From NCBI RefSeq assembly GCF_047948215.1, contig NC_134465.1:46841946-46905945 (forward strand): a stretch of DNA of 64,000 bases, in the 5' to 3' direction. Positions 1-10,821 of the stretch are shown in pieces; position 1 is the stretch's first letter; every line of letters begins with the position of its first letter. Both the position numbers and the translations under genes were made by a program. Below the pieces are notes generated by a model. The model did not search any database. It was given only the letters and a program-made list of their open reading frames with translations, and had not been told where the DNA came from. The stretch comes from Lycorma delicatula. Taxonomy: Eukaryota; Arthropoda; Insecta; Hemiptera; Fulgoridae.

Positions 1-770
1 TTATTTCGTTGCACGCCTCAATGATCAGTATTCGCAATTCCATCACTGTACGAGAATTTTTAGGGATATCTTTTCCTTTAGAAATCCTAAAAGAAAATAA
101 CTACACGAATTCAAATTTGCAATATAATTACACGAAATAAATCAACTGCAGTGTACGTACGTGTCGCCACACTGTTGAATATTTCAGGCAAGCATTTATT
201 TCGTCTGCTGGTATCGATCGAGAAATTACAGGCAATGTTTGCTTAAAATCTCCTGCGAGCAATATCAAAGCATTCCCTAATGGTTGAACATTTCCACGCA
301 AATCTCGTAACGATCGATCAAGAGCTTTAAGCGAATGTTTATGTACCATCATGCACTCATCCCAAACAATGAGTTTACATTTTTGTAATACTTTTCCCAT
401 ACAGGATGCTTTGGAAATATTGCACGTGGGAGTCTCAATGATTTACATGTTTAATGGCAACTTCAGAGCTGAATGCGCAGTCCTTCCACCTGGTAACAAT
501 GTCGCAGCTATTCCAGACGAAGAAAGAGCAAGGCTATGTCATTTTTTGATCGAACCGTTTTTAGAATCAATCTAATGAGGAATGTTTTCCCAGTTCCTCC
601 TGGCGCATCCAAGAAGAATGTCCCCCCAACTCCGTCATTTATCATTTGCATTATGCGATCATAAATTCCTTTCTGTTCACGCGTTAATTTGGGAATGTTT
701 GATTGGACATATGACTGAAGATCACCAATGTTGATGAAAATCTAGAAATTTTTCGATCACAAAATGAACA
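1..770 (-). pseudogene. Helitron-type Pif1-like helicase fragment
   Basis: Reverse-strand translation gives the ATPase core of the Pif1-like helicase carried by Helitron rolling-circle transposons. The Walker A motif, APGGTGKTF, is at 574-618. A following segment reading GIAATLLPGGRTAHSALK lies at about 450-525. The Walker B motif, VWDEC, is near 355-365, and the motif AGDFKQTLPV is near 221-255. In the family this enzyme unwinds DNA during Helitron replication. The copy is dead: there is a frameshift near 525, between the Walker A segment and GIAATLL, and an in-frame TAA at 443-445. The fragment runs off the left edge, so its C-terminal part is not visible. The Rep nuclease domain is not present. 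A cellular PIF1 gene is less likely because the wording of the motifs and the decay both fit Helitron copies. Confidence 0.85.
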
Positions 771-853
771 GATCAACAATCAAGCGGATGTCCTTTTCAA
801 GAACCTCATCAACCGTGGCTCCATTAAAGGTTAAGATATTAAAAATTTTCATT

Positions 854-1314
854 GTTTCTTCACCCACAAAGAAGTAAAGTTGAGAATTAAATATATTTGT
901 TTAAAAAAAAAAAAAAAATAGAATAATCTTTTTACTTCATTATAATATTTGTGCTACCCTGGCAAAGAAATAAGTTATGAATTTTTCGTCGACAAAGGCG
1001 TGTGTACTTTACTTTCCATAATTCTATTTTATGTAATTTACTTTCTTATTCAGGTTTCTATAAAGCCTGAATACTTCAATCATTATTTTTCAGTATTATT
1101 CTCACAACCCCGACTAACGAGGATAACGTACAGTGCACGGGTCCAGGAATGGAGTCCTCTGGGTAGATGGGAATGGCGACCCGCAGAAGCAAGCTCTGCG
1201 ACTATGAACTAGGATCCTTGGCCCCAGGATGCCTCGAGGAGCTCCTCAGTTGGCTACGTGATTTTCCTGGACTGACCTGAGCCCTACGGTCTAGATTCTG
1301 GCTAGACGGGCCGG
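854..1314 (-). repeat. Repeat R, copy 1
   Basis: Reverse-oriented copy of a roughly 490-bp repeat with a GC-rich head (CTAGCCGGCCCGTCTAGCC, seen here reverse-complemented at 1297-1314) and an AT-rich tail with an oligo-T/oligo-A tract. Two other copies are at 23309-23800 and 32685-33510. No coding capacity is recognised, and the short open frames inside it differ between copies. The class is unknown; it could be a non-autonomous retroelement. Confidence 0.8.
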
Positions 1315-1324
1315 ATAGTGTAGA

Positions 1325-1580
1325 AACATTTTAGCCAAATTTGAAAAAAATCGGTTCCGTCAATCCTGTGATACAAAGCCAAAAGCAGTGATACACACAG
1401 AGTTACATACGTACCGACATACATACTTATGTTTTGTTTTTTTTTTCGATGATCTTGTTGGACCCTAAAACGTAAAAATTTTCAAAAAACCCGATACCCC
1501 ATTTTTGACATGATTATCATAATTTCCCCTTTTTCATATAGTTATTCTAGCTGTATTTCCCAGTAAAGTAATTATGTACC
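1325..1580 (-). repeat. Repeat C, copy 1 (terminal-hairpin family)
   Basis: Matches 7380-7680 in the same orientation: both carry a sentence-like block about lower-case 'cctgagatacaaagcc', a CATACGTAC-type run, and 'cccgataccccatttttga', then end in a tract with TTTCCCC and TAGCTGTA. Other copies at 8155, 38200, 52450 and 57530 share the end next to the hairpin. No protein is encoded. Confidence 0.65.
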
Positions 1581-1959
1581 ACTGATTAAACGAACCGTTT
1601 TAGTTGAAGAGCAGTTTATGTCTTTAATTATTTAATAGCCTTCGTATATATAATCAAGTATTTGCTGATGGTGAACATTTCAATTGTAAACGCAAATTTT
1701 ATCAATTTAATTCTGCCCAATTTCTACTTACAGATAAATAATATTGCTAATTTATGTAATAAGATTACTACTTAATTATATTTACTTATATAATATCCAT
1801 AAAAAAATGACTAGCATATAACCCTATTTTTATTTTTTTAATATTGTTTAATATTTTATTTTTTCATTACTTTTTAAATTATTTTCTTTTACTAAAAATG
1901 ATTATAAAGAAAGGGTGATGATTTAATCACTAGTTTGTTGTGTTTCTGTTTTCGTATGT

Positions 1960-2000
1960 GTATGTGTGTGTGTGTGTGTGTGTGCGCGCGCGCGCGCGCA
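1960..2000. repeat. (TG)n-(CG)n compound microsatellite
   Basis: An uninterrupted TG run passes directly into a CG run and ends in CGCAC. Alternating purine-pyrimidine tracts of this kind can adopt Z-form DNA; that consequence is general knowledge and not shown here. Confidence 0.95.
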
Positions 2001-2603
2001 CTGAATATAGTTTCTTTGAAAAGGCCCTAACTAACCGATGTTAGAAGTTTTAAAATCGCGTGCAAAAGAAAAAAAAAAGGACGAAAGGATTGTTGCATTG
2101 CATGTTATTAGCCTTGCTTCTGTTACCGCCGTAGCAGATCGTAATATATATATATATGATAGATTGGTAGAGCAAGGTAGAATAGTCTGGTGGGTTGATA
2201 GGTTAGATGAGTGAGGTAGTTACAAAAAATGAAAATAAATAATAATAATAATAATATCTTGTTCCTTTCATACTAATAATAAATGTAGAATTGCTCCTGC
2301 AAAATAAAAATGTTATAATTACGTATAGTATTATTTTTATGAACGGATTTCTCCTTCTCCTTTTTTTTATTTTTTTATTTTTCTTTCCTTTAATTGCTTC
2401 TCATCATGAACCCTAGATTAAAAATACTTTGTTGTAGTTGTAGATTTAAATGCAGGATAGACTTACAACTGTTTTTATATAATGAGAATAATTCTTCTTA
2501 AGTTTTTTGTACTTTTAAATTTAATTTTTCTTTACAAACTTTTTTAATTCAATTGAAAAATTAAATTAATATTTAAATTTTTAACTATATATATATATTA
2601 TGT

Positions 2604-2608
<5 letters not shown>

Positions 2609-2660
<52 letters not shown>
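2609..2660. repeat. (TA)n microsatellite
   Basis: About 25 uninterrupted TA units. Confidence 0.97.
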
Positions 2661-2661
<1 letters not shown>

Positions 2662-3149
2662 CTGTTTATTAATAATAAGTATCTGTAGTTGTTATTTATT
2701 AACCCATCAGACGGATGAGCGAATAATAATAACTAGTATTTTTTTTTTTTGTAATATTACAGGTCTCTGGTTTAAATCTAATTAAAGGTACACTTGACCG
2801 ATCCAATCTTAGAATGAATTGAGACTTAAAAAGATCGATTACTAAGGTGTAATTGTAATTACAGTTGACTGGCACAGTGTAATTTCTCTACTATATAGAA
2901 GTAATTAATAGTTTATCTACTCTATATTTATTGTGTACGTGCCAAGAAGGCACTTTTTTTATCATAAGAAATTTTAATTTTAATTTATTATGACTGACAG
3001 AAAAAAAAATATTAAAAAATTTATTTTCCACAGCAGAAAATTTTGGTCATTATTCTATCTATATGTATTTTTCTTTTACATCGAGTGTCACAAATAAAAC
3101 TACACACCAATGTTTAAAAATATCTAATTAAATATATTTTAAAAAAATG

Positions 3150-3300
3150 ACAATCTCCGTGGTGGAATGGTAATGTCTCGGCCTTTTATCCTGGAAACCA
3201 GGGTTCGAATCTCAGTCTGACATTTCATTTACAAGTTTTCAAAGCTTCTACGGTGAATTAGTTCTCAAGCCCCAAAAAGAAAGATAGAAAAAGGAATAAT
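3150..3300 (+). repeat. tRNA-derived SINE H, copy 1 (partial)
   Basis: A tRNA-like head with a Pol III B-box-like GGTTCGAATCTC, preceded by TGGTGGAATGGTAATGTC where an A box would sit. It is followed by a short AT-rich tail including a form of the family segment around 'cttctacggtgaattagttctc'. Related heads are at 19570, 57165, 59025 and 59475. Acceptor-stem pairing is absent, so it is not a functional tRNA gene. Confidence 0.65.
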
Positions 3301-3589
3301 ACTAACTAAAATGAATTTTTATTTATAGAATACGCTCAGTTAAGAAAAGCCTTTTACCTTTAAGCACGCCTGAATATTTTTCATTAAGTTAAAAATACAC
3401 GGTGAAACAACAAAGGAGTGATTATGGATTTACAGATTTTGTTTTGTTATTTTTTACTTTATCCTAGGAATAAGGATTACTCTGGCAGATAGCTTTTCAT
3501 AAATAAACATTTATAGATGTAAGATCTAAAGATCTCGGTAACTTCAAAATTAGCCTATCCCCAAAACTACAGTAGAGCATGTGGTGTTC

Positions 3590-4215
3590 TTTTGTCCTAG
3601 ATGGCGCGACATTCGAGGATCAGGTGTGAAGATCAGGCGGCGAAGAGCAGCGTATTATATATTCTAGTTAGAGGACCAAGGACTACTGGAAGCGCTCGGA
3701 CGAGGATCTCCACTGTGACACAATCATAAAAAGTCCTGAGGCCTTGTACCGTGCCATACTACAGATCACATATGGGGGTGATTATCAATATAATCGACGA
3801 ACATCCCCTGACCGCCCATATAATGGGTGATCATCAACAATATAATCGAGGTGATGATCAGGAATAGCGACAAATGGTAATGTGTCTCGACTACGATCAC
3901 AACAATGAGAGGAGAGAAGGCCAGTGAGGAGAAGCGACGACAAACTGAGGAGATGCGGATCGATAGAGGCATGTATCGATCCGATATCGATAGATGACGG
4001 ATGATCAAGGAGGCCAGATTCTAGGGTTGGATGGCGGGGACTCCTCGGAATCATCGTTCTCTATGTGATCATGCAGAGGCTGTGTACATACCACACAGTT
4101 TAGATTCGGCCCCTGCATGATAAGAGGAAGAGGTTTTTTAAAGGGTAAGAACCCCGCACTGCCATCAGTGCGCGCCTGAAAGCGGCTAGCAGAGATTTTT
4201 CCTCTCCCTACGGAA
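3590..4215 (-). other. GC-richer unidentified segment, possible retroelement 5' part
   Basis: This stretch stands out from its AT-rich surroundings. On the reverse strand a 71-codon frame (4005-4220) contains a cysteine/histidine-bearing piece, CVVCTQPLHDH, followed by an acidic serine/proline tract. Overlapping frames continue to 3766. That could be the start of a retroelement ORF1, but I cannot name a family, and no second copy exists in the window. Treat it as unassigned. Confidence 0.3.
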
Positions 4216-4540
4216 AACAAAAAAAAATATCAAAAACGAGAAACGAGAAGTGTGAACGGTCATAAACATGAATATAAATAAACGCTAATAAACATAAACT
4301 AAATAAATCAATAACAACTAACAAAAAACCTACACATAACTAAAATCTTACAATAAAACTACAACAAATTTGTAGCAAAACACTAAACGCACTATTAAAC
4401 TAATCAAAACAACATAAGCATTTCACACTAACTCCTATCATAAAATCAACTAATCATAACCTTAAAACCTAAGCGAAACGAAATAAAAATAAGAAATATC
4501 ACAGAATAATCAAACCTATGAAAGAATAAAAAATAAAAAA
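4216..4540. other. A-rich interval, nothing recognised
   Basis: Dominated by short A-rich runs (aaataaa, aaactac). No open frame, no repeat shared with the rest of the window. Confidence 0.6.
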
Positions 4541-4640
4541 ATTGCTATGAAATGAGACCGCAACCGAATCTGTAAGTTATCTAAACAAATGTTTATATTC
4601 TTTTAAGTTGTGAACTCCTTTTTGAATCACGGTATAATAT
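4540..4640 (+). repeat. Repeat J, copy 1
   Basis: About 100 bp shared with 25705-25800: both read ATGAGACC(G/T)CAACCGAATCTGTA, then TTCTTTTAAGTTGTGAA-type sequence, ending at CGGTATAATAT. It could be the 3' end of an unidentified retroelement; only two copies are visible. Confidence 0.7.
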
Positions 4641-4889
4641 ACATGCCAAAGCTATTTTAATTTTAATACCTCCCCAGTTTAATTGTTGAAGAAAAATACA
4701 AAAATAGATTTTAATAATAAAAAATAAATAGGTAAAGCCAAAAAACAAAACATTATTTTTAAAGGTGGGGAATAAATTTTAAGAAAAATTTCTCTAAAAA
4801 TATTTATTCATACGTTTCAGTAAATTTTTGTCTAAATCTAACACTCCCTTTGATAGAGAGTAAAATAAGAAAAATAAAATTTAAAAATT

Positions 4890-5045
4890 GATGTGGACAC
4901 CACATGACTTCCTTTTACGACTATTAAATTACACATACACATTTTTTCTGCACTTCATTTAAACTTATTTCGTTTGAAAGTGAGATACGATCCTCCAATT
5001 CTTTTAAAAGTGGACAGTGACACAGTTGCTAAAATATTACTTTTT
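4890..5045 (+). repeat. Repeat I, copy 1
   Basis: Begins GATGTGGACACCACATGACT and continues with a TTAAATTACA(C/T)ATACACATTTTTTC block and a segment ending in a 'gtggacagtgacac' phrase. The same unit is at 42100-42260 and, inverted, at 50640-50880. Its first 50 bp are also the outer end of repeat B copies 2, 5 and 8. Confidence 0.7.
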
Positions 5046-5264
5046 ATTAACATCAAATATTTATACAATTATTAATTCAACAATCTTATCTGAAATATTA
5101 GGTTAGAGTAAAAGTCCCTTGATTACTCTTTAAATAAATTGTTTACCAAATAATCCAGTAATAAAAACTGATTATTCTACCCCGTAAGTCAAAATTAACA
5201 TTTGTAACCAGTATACAGGAGTTCGCTTAACGAAATAGTTTAATTAACACATCTGAAATACACA

Positions 5265-5490
5265 CCTTTCTTTTTCCTGTTGACGAATTTGAATACTAGA
5301 TTGGATACCAGTGTTCTTTGGTGGTTGGGTTTCAATTAACTACACATCTCAGGAATGGTCAACCTTTTTCCTTTCTTTTTCCTGTTTAGCCTCCGGTAAC
5401 TACCGTTTAGATAATACTTCAGAGGATGAATGAGGATGATATGCATGAGTGTGAATGAAGTGTAATCTTGTACATTCTCAGTTCGACCAT
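5265..5490. repeat. SINE A, two pieces head to head
   Basis: From about 5287 to 5366 the middle of SINE A runs forward (TTTGAATACTAG to CTCAGGAATGGTC). From about 5367 to 5490 the SINE A tail runs in reverse, beginning with its CTTTCTTTTTCCTG end. The two halves face each other and neither has the tRNA-like head. It may be one insertion into another or an inversion. Confidence 0.75.
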
Positions 5491-5504
5491 ATACACACCA
5501 GCAA

Positions 5505-5506
<2 letters not shown>

Positions 5507-5559
<53 letters not shown>

Positions 5560-5660
5560 TGTTTCCCTACTCTCCCCGACCGGATATCCATTTAAGTATA
5601 CTCAGACAGGGAGAGTGTCCTTCTACTCAAAGGGGGCGTCCCCCACCCACCGGCAAGAAC
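5507..5660 (-). mobile_element. Short retroposed 3' end with 51-nt poly(A)
   Basis: On the reverse strand a GC-rich segment of about 100 bp (5558-5660) ends directly in 51 uninterrupted adenines, seen as T at 5507-5557. That is the signature of a reverse-transcribed polyadenylated RNA. The body is not similar to the LINE, SINE A or SINE H in this window. It sits between SINE A and the LINE copy, so it probably separated what lay there before. The parental element is unidentified. Confidence 0.6.
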
Positions 5661-6650
5661 AATTGCTAACATGTAGAGAAACCAAACAGCAACAGTAACA
5701 ATTGAAAAACATAAGAAAGAAGCCGTAATAAGAAAGGGAGAAAGGGAGTCCGACAAGGATGTTCCCTATCTCCGTTACTTTTTAATCTTTACATGGAACT
5801 AGCAGTTAATGATGTTAAAGAACAATTTAGATTCGGAGTAACAGTACAAGGTGAAAAGATAAAGATGCTACGATTTGCTGATGATATAGTAATTCTAGCC
5901 GAGAGTAAAAAGGATTTAGAAGAAACAATGAACGGCATAGATGAAGTCCTACGCAAGAACTATCGCGTCAATATAAACAAGAACAAAACAAAAGTAATGA
6001 AATGTAGTAGAAATAACAAAGATGGACCGCTGAATGTGAAAATAGGAGGAGAAAAGATTATGGAGGTAGAAGAATTTTGTTATTTGGGAAGTAGAATTAC
6101 TAAAGATGAACGAAGCAGGAGCGATATAAAATGCCGAATAGCACAAGCGAAACGAGCCTTCAGTAAGAAATATAATTTGTTTACATCAAAAATTAATTTA
6201 AATGTCAGGAAAAGATTTTTGAAAGTATATGTTTGGAGTGTCACTTTACATAGAAGTGAAACTTGGACGATCGGAGTATCTGAGAAGAAAAGATTAGAAG
6301 CTTTTGAAATGCGGTGCTATAGGAGAATGTTAAAAATCAGGTGGGTGGATAAACTGACAAATGAAGAGGTATTGCGACAAATAGATGAAGAAAGAAGCAT
6401 TTGGAAAAATATAGTTAAAAGAAGAGACAGACTTATAGGCCACATACTAAGGCATCCTGGAATAGTCGCTTTGATATTGGAAGGACAGGTAGAAGGTAAA
6501 AATTGTGTAGGCAGGCCACGTTTGGAATATGTAAAACAAATTGTTAGGGATGTAGGATGTAGAGGGTATACTGAAATGAAACGACTAGCACTAGATAGGG
6601 AATCTTGGAGAGCTGCATCAAACCAGTTAAATGACTGAAGACAAAAAAAA
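5661..6650 (+). pseudogene. LINE reverse transcriptase, copy 1 (5'-truncated)
   Basis: Encodes the C-terminal half of a non-LTR retrotransposon reverse transcriptase, of the endonuclease-reverse transcriptase kind common in insects. The RT core shows RQGCSLSP-like codons near 5748-5785 and the catalytic motif FADD in LRFADDIVILAES at about 5869-5910. After that come the segments YLGSRIT, SETWTIG, RMLKIRW and IGHILRH, ending NQLND at a stop at 6636-6638. A frame of 281 codons (5793-6638) is open, so the C-terminal half could still be translated. The sequence before 5793 is disturbed by a short duplication of an AAGGGAG-type unit. The element ends with a purine-rich A tail immediately after the stop. 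Endonuclease and N-terminal RT parts are missing, so it cannot be autonomous. Confidence 0.92.
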
Positions 6651-6654
6651 AAAT

Positions 6655-7125
6655 TATTATTTATTGTAAAATATTTTTACAATCACGGGTTAATAATTTA
6701 TTAAATAAATATATTTAAACAAAAAAAAGAAAAGGAGATGAAGCCTGATATTCGAACCGATGTACCTTCCCTTTAAGATCCAAATATTTCATTAATTAAA
6801 ATTTTAATTTTAATTTTGATTGCAATCAAAAAGGGTAGTTCACAACTAGATGTTACAACAACGCTAAATCCAAAATTTCAACATCCTAAGGGTAATCGTT
6901 TTTGAGTTATGCGAGATACATACGTACGTACAGACGTCACGCCGAAACTAGTCAAAATGGATATTTCCGTTGAAATATGAAAACCGAAATGTTTCATGAT
7001 CACAATAATTTTTTTACTTGGTACAAGGAAGAAAAAAAGTTAAAAAAAGAAAAAAAAAGATGAATTTTAAACCGAAATTTTTCGGAATCATAATACTTTT
7101 TTTACTATTTATAAGGAAGTAAAAA
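6655..7125 (-). repeat. Repeat B, copy 1
   Basis: Reverse-oriented B repeat starting right after the LINE tail in the TTA-rich part of the unit. It holds the family phrases CTAGATGTTACAACA, CCAAAATTTCAACATCCTA and GACGTCACGCCGAAACTAG. The hairpin end is near 7030, and a partial second copy of the end continues to about 7125. The other half of the unit is missing. Confidence 0.8.
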
Positions 7126-7379
7126 AAACCAATCCGCATTTTAGGTCCGGTAACTGTAATTTAAAAAAATAGACATTTCTTGATAACTGTATATATAAAA
7201 TATAAACTTTCAAAAATTTTAAAACATTACTTAAATCGAAATGAGAGAAAAAAACAAAAAAAATATATATATTTAAATTTTAAGAGCTGAGGTTGATTTT
7301 TTTATTAAGTAAAAAATTTGCTTTAATAAAACTTTCTGTAAAATGCCGCAAAGAAAATTGAGATTGGGTTTTTCACGTT
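7126..7379. other. AT-rich interval, nothing recognised
   Basis: No open frame or repeat recognised. Confidence 0.6.
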
Positions 7380-7680
7380 ATCCCCTCATCTCCTACACGA
7401 ATTTTGAAAAAAATAATATGTTCAATACCTCATACATAGAAATATTTGAATTAAATTTGAAGAAAATCAACTTACTCAATCCTGAGATATAAAGCCAAAT
7501 TTAGTGCGGCACACATACGTACATACATACATATATTTTATTTGGTTTAGATGAACTGGTTTGACCCTATCCGAAAAAAAATCAGTTTGCAAATAATCCG
7601 ATACCCCTATTTTTGAAATGGTCACCTTACTTTCCCCTTTAATACAACTATTATAGCTGTATTTGATGGGAAACTAAAAA
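7380..7680 (-). repeat. Repeat C, copy 2
   Basis: Best partner of copy 1 at 1325-1580. It ends in an imperfect stem with ACTTTCCCC at 7629-7637 and GGGAAACT at 7668-7675. Confidence 0.7.
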
Positions 7681-7849
7681 CTGTTTTTTAATCTTCAGTT
7701 GCGTCGTATGGAACCTCTTTCTAAAAACGTTTCCATTTCGTGTACATTAAAAGAGGAAAAATTACGTTTACTAAAACAAAATATGAGCTCTGTGAGGCCC
7801 TCTTGTCGGATGGTGTTAAAAATAAGACCGAAGCTGGTAGGTATGGGTA

Positions 7850-7852
<3 letters not shown>

Positions 7853-7915
<63 letters not shown>

Positions 7916-7962
7916 GTGAGTGAGAGAGAGCGAGAGAGAGAGAGAGCGAGCGAGAGAGATTT
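7853..7962. repeat. Compound (TA)n-(GATA)n-(GA)n microsatellite
   Basis: A TA run (7855-7884) passes into GATA/TAGA units (7885-7914) and then into GA-rich sequence with GAGC interruptions. Open frames over it (YIYI, SLSL) are artefacts. Confidence 0.95.
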
Positions 7963-8154
7963 CAACATTTTTGGTCAACTGGATTTGAAGAAATGAAGTA
8001 AAAACTGTTATAAATAATGTTGAACATTCCTCTCTAAATCTGATTGACTATAAACCTTGATATTTTAAATAACTTAATAAATACTTCATTTTACTAAACC
8101 TCAGTATTCTACGACCACTATACAATAACTTAAAGATCAACAATGGCGAAAACT

Positions 8155-8462
8155 ACCTGTCACTTTTTTTTCAATTTTCTCCACAATTTAATGCTCCGTA
8201 TTAAAAATTTTTTAAGAAATTTTTTGAAGATTTTATGGTGAGCCAATTGAAATACAGACCAAGGGCAACATAGTAGATAATCTTTTGGAAATGTTTGTAA
8301 CTTTTTCTGATTTTTGGAATAAGGAGGTTTTGAAACGTCAACATTTGCAAAAAAAAAACTCGATACCCAAAATTTTGACTGATTCAAAATGTTATTTACA
8401 AATACTTTCCTTTTATAGCTACGTGTCTGCTGCTGTAGCAACAGCAGAGACGGGAAAGTAAA
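8155..8462 (-). repeat. Repeat C, copy 3, with clear terminal hairpin
   Basis: Ends in a hairpin whose stem is ACTTTCC (8404-8410) with GGAAAGT (8453-8459). Inside it is a second inverted repeat, CTGCTGCTG/CAGCAG. The block CTCGATACCCAAAATTTTGA before it matches copies 1 and 2. Confidence 0.65.
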
Positions 8463-8822
8463 AATTATGTAATTCTGTACTACGAATGAGTTAAAAGGTC
8501 GATCTATTTCTCTAAAAATAATTTTTTAATAAAACTAATTTAATATTTTCATCAATTAATATAATTAATAAATTAATTAATTTTCAATAATAATTTTAGA
8601 TTGAGCAACTATTATTGAGAAGCTGGTACATTAGCTGTTCAAATGTTCACGTCAAGTTTCAGAGCATATTTCAACGAAACAAATTACTATCTCAAAACTG
8701 CTTTTACGAAATAATTTTACCAAAACTATTTTGTAATGACAATTTAACAAAGTTTACACCAAACTAAAAAAAAAGTGCTTTTCTACACCAATTTTTTAGT
8801 TTTAAAATAATTTTATCGAAAC
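8463..8822. other. AT-rich interval, nothing recognised
   Basis: No gene or shared repeat recognised. Confidence 0.6.
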
Positions 8823-9997
8823 TATAGATTGTTCAAAAAGTGACGCAAACTTATGGGAAAATGAGTAAGTTATAATAGTTGTTGAAAGTTGCCTCCAATA
8901 TGCGATTTACGCAAAATGGAAAAAATTAAATTAATTAATTCAACTAAAATTAAATTCGTTTAAGGGTACGACGTTGTGTACCCTTAAACACATGTTGTAA
9001 CGTTTGTTGAGGGATTACAGTGACACATCGTTCAATTCACTATGCAATCGGAAATAGTGTGACAATGAATTTTTTAAGCGGCATCCTTAAGATATTCCCA
9101 TAAGAAAAGTCAGGAAGGAATAAATCAGGAAGCTGAGGGGGCCACAACCACTTCGAAATCACTTGTCCATGGAAACACTAATCCAAGAAAGTCATAGTGT
9201 TGTTGGCTGTATGAGTCGTAGCTTTTTCCTGGTGAAACCAAGTGTACTCTAGCCAGTCTGCTGGTATAGTGTTTATAAATTGTTGCATCACCTGTATGTA
9301 GCGCTCACTGTTCACTTTTCCATGAAAGAATGTCATAAAGATTTGCATGAGTGATATTACACACGAAACGCCCACTTTTTGTTCGTACAACTGATGTGGA
9401 TTTTTGTACACCAAATGCGTGAATTCTGTACGTTAACGTATCCATTGAGGTTGAACCATACCTCGTCAAACCAAAACCAGTCATTGAGTTGTTCCCCGTC
9501 TGACGTTACAGATGATATGAACCGCTGACATAAACCTACACGTTTTCCAGTGTCTACCGGTAACAACTCGTGAACAACACTAATACTGTACAGATGTTTC
9601 TTTAAATACTTGCGCGATGCCGTGCAGGCACTACTAACAGAGATACCACACCGGCTAAATTGGCATCGCACAGACTTCTTGAGAGTAGCAGAATATGCAG
9701 CTTGCACGTCGATCAACGTTTCTGGTATTAGCACTTTCGGTCCACCGCTTTTGGCTGCATCTGTCACATTCCCTGTCTCTTAGAAATTGTACAGCCACTT
9801 GATGGAGGACTTGTTTGGTGCATCCACACCGTATTTTTCTGTGAAGGAATTGTGGGCGTAACTGGCACATCTAATGTATTGGGAGGCAATGAATATTCTC
9901 TGCCGCATTATGTAACCCAGTTTTCCTCAATTAAACATGCAACAAAAGAAGGAAATTATTCTTCCATAAGGTTGCGTCACTTTTTGATCACTCTGTA
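8823..9997 (-). mobile_element. DUF4817-type TIR transposon, complete but decayed
   Basis: Bounded by terminal inverted repeats. The left end reads TCAAAAAGTGACGCAAACTT (8832-8851), and the right end is its near-complement at 9965-9990. TA dinucleotides lie at both edges. The size, about 1.17 kb, suits one transposase gene, which lies between the ends on the reverse strand and is broken. A truncated relative with the same right end is at 62795-63117. This is a cut-and-paste DNA transposon of the Tc1/mariner superfamily. Confidence 0.88.
9020..9890 (-). pseudogene. DUF4817-type transposase, degenerate
   Basis: Read from right to left, the helix-turn-helix part starts around 9870 (SYAHNSFTEKYG-like). 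It is followed by ETGNVTDAAKSGGPKVL and then by the first catalytic region, FDEVWFNLNGYVN, near 9470-9440. The second acidic motif appears as TWFHQEKATTHTA near 9240, where the family normally has D in place of this E. Remnants of the third block, WPPQLPDLFLPDF, lie near 9150-9120 in another frame. The copy has several frameshifts and an in-frame stop near 9780. The family enzyme cuts and rejoins transposon ends with an acidic triad; this copy cannot. Confidence 0.82.
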
Positions 9998-10820
9998 CTT
10001 GGGATGACGTTCATGAAATATATTTTTGTAATTTTTAATAAAATATTGCGTATAAAACTCTAAATTTTGCTCAATCATTTGTTTTTGTTGAATTTTATTG
10101 TAATAGTATTTGATATTTAGAGAAGAAATCTTTCGGCTAACCGTAACACGAAATTAAAATGTTTTAGGTTTAATATTTTTTCCTGTTATTTGATGAGAGA
10201 AATATTCCTATAAAATATGAAAGAAACTTTTTGAAACAGGTTATATGTAAAGTATATATTATATAAAATATTCTGGTTGAGGTGAGATCGTCCTCTTTTA
10301 TTTGAAGTCAGTTGAAAAAAGCATTCTGTGCTCGTAAATAAAAAAAACAAGTTTCTCTTTAAGGGAAAAGGTGGAGTTTCCGTTTATAACTTTTTAGTTT
10401 TCTTTCTATAAAAGTTGTTTCAAACTTTTATCACATTTTTATCTTGAAAACTTTGACTAGGTTATGTATCTTTAACTAATAAATCATTAAAAGAAAGGTT
10501 TACCACAAAAGTCGTTTTACATCGCCACATGTAATTTAGGTTAAAGATACATTGAATTATAATAGTGTTTAAGGACAGTTATTTTTTTAAATTTTGAATC
10601 TTTTATTCAGATTTTCCAACCGATTTTCTCTTAAAGTTCTTGGAAAATATTTTTCGATATTTGAATGACAGTACGATGTATATTATTGTACTGTAATAAA
10701 TTCATAAAAAACAATGATTGCGAGGAAAAAATTGTCAAATTGTCTAAACTATATAATTTTCCTTTATAAAATGTTTTTCCTAAGTTATCCGAAATAAATT
10801 TACTATTATATAACCATAAT
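9998..10820. other. AT-rich interval, nothing recognised
   Basis: About 800 bp without a coding frame or a repeat shared with the window. Confidence 0.6.
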
Positions 10821-10821
10821 A

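Larger units (their letters stand above)
1581..3145. other. AT-rich interval with no recognised gene
   Basis: Simple AT-rich sequence with a TG/CG microsatellite at about 1960-2000, a TAA tract near 2238-2255 and a (TA)n run at 2609-2660. The open frame across the (TA)n run is a low-complexity YIYI translation and not a gene. I see no further element. Confidence 0.7.

Noticed and set aside
3766..4054. Two overlapping reverse frames of 80 and 89 codons
   Set aside because: They occupy the same bases in different frames and have biased composition. At most one could be real and no family is recognisable.
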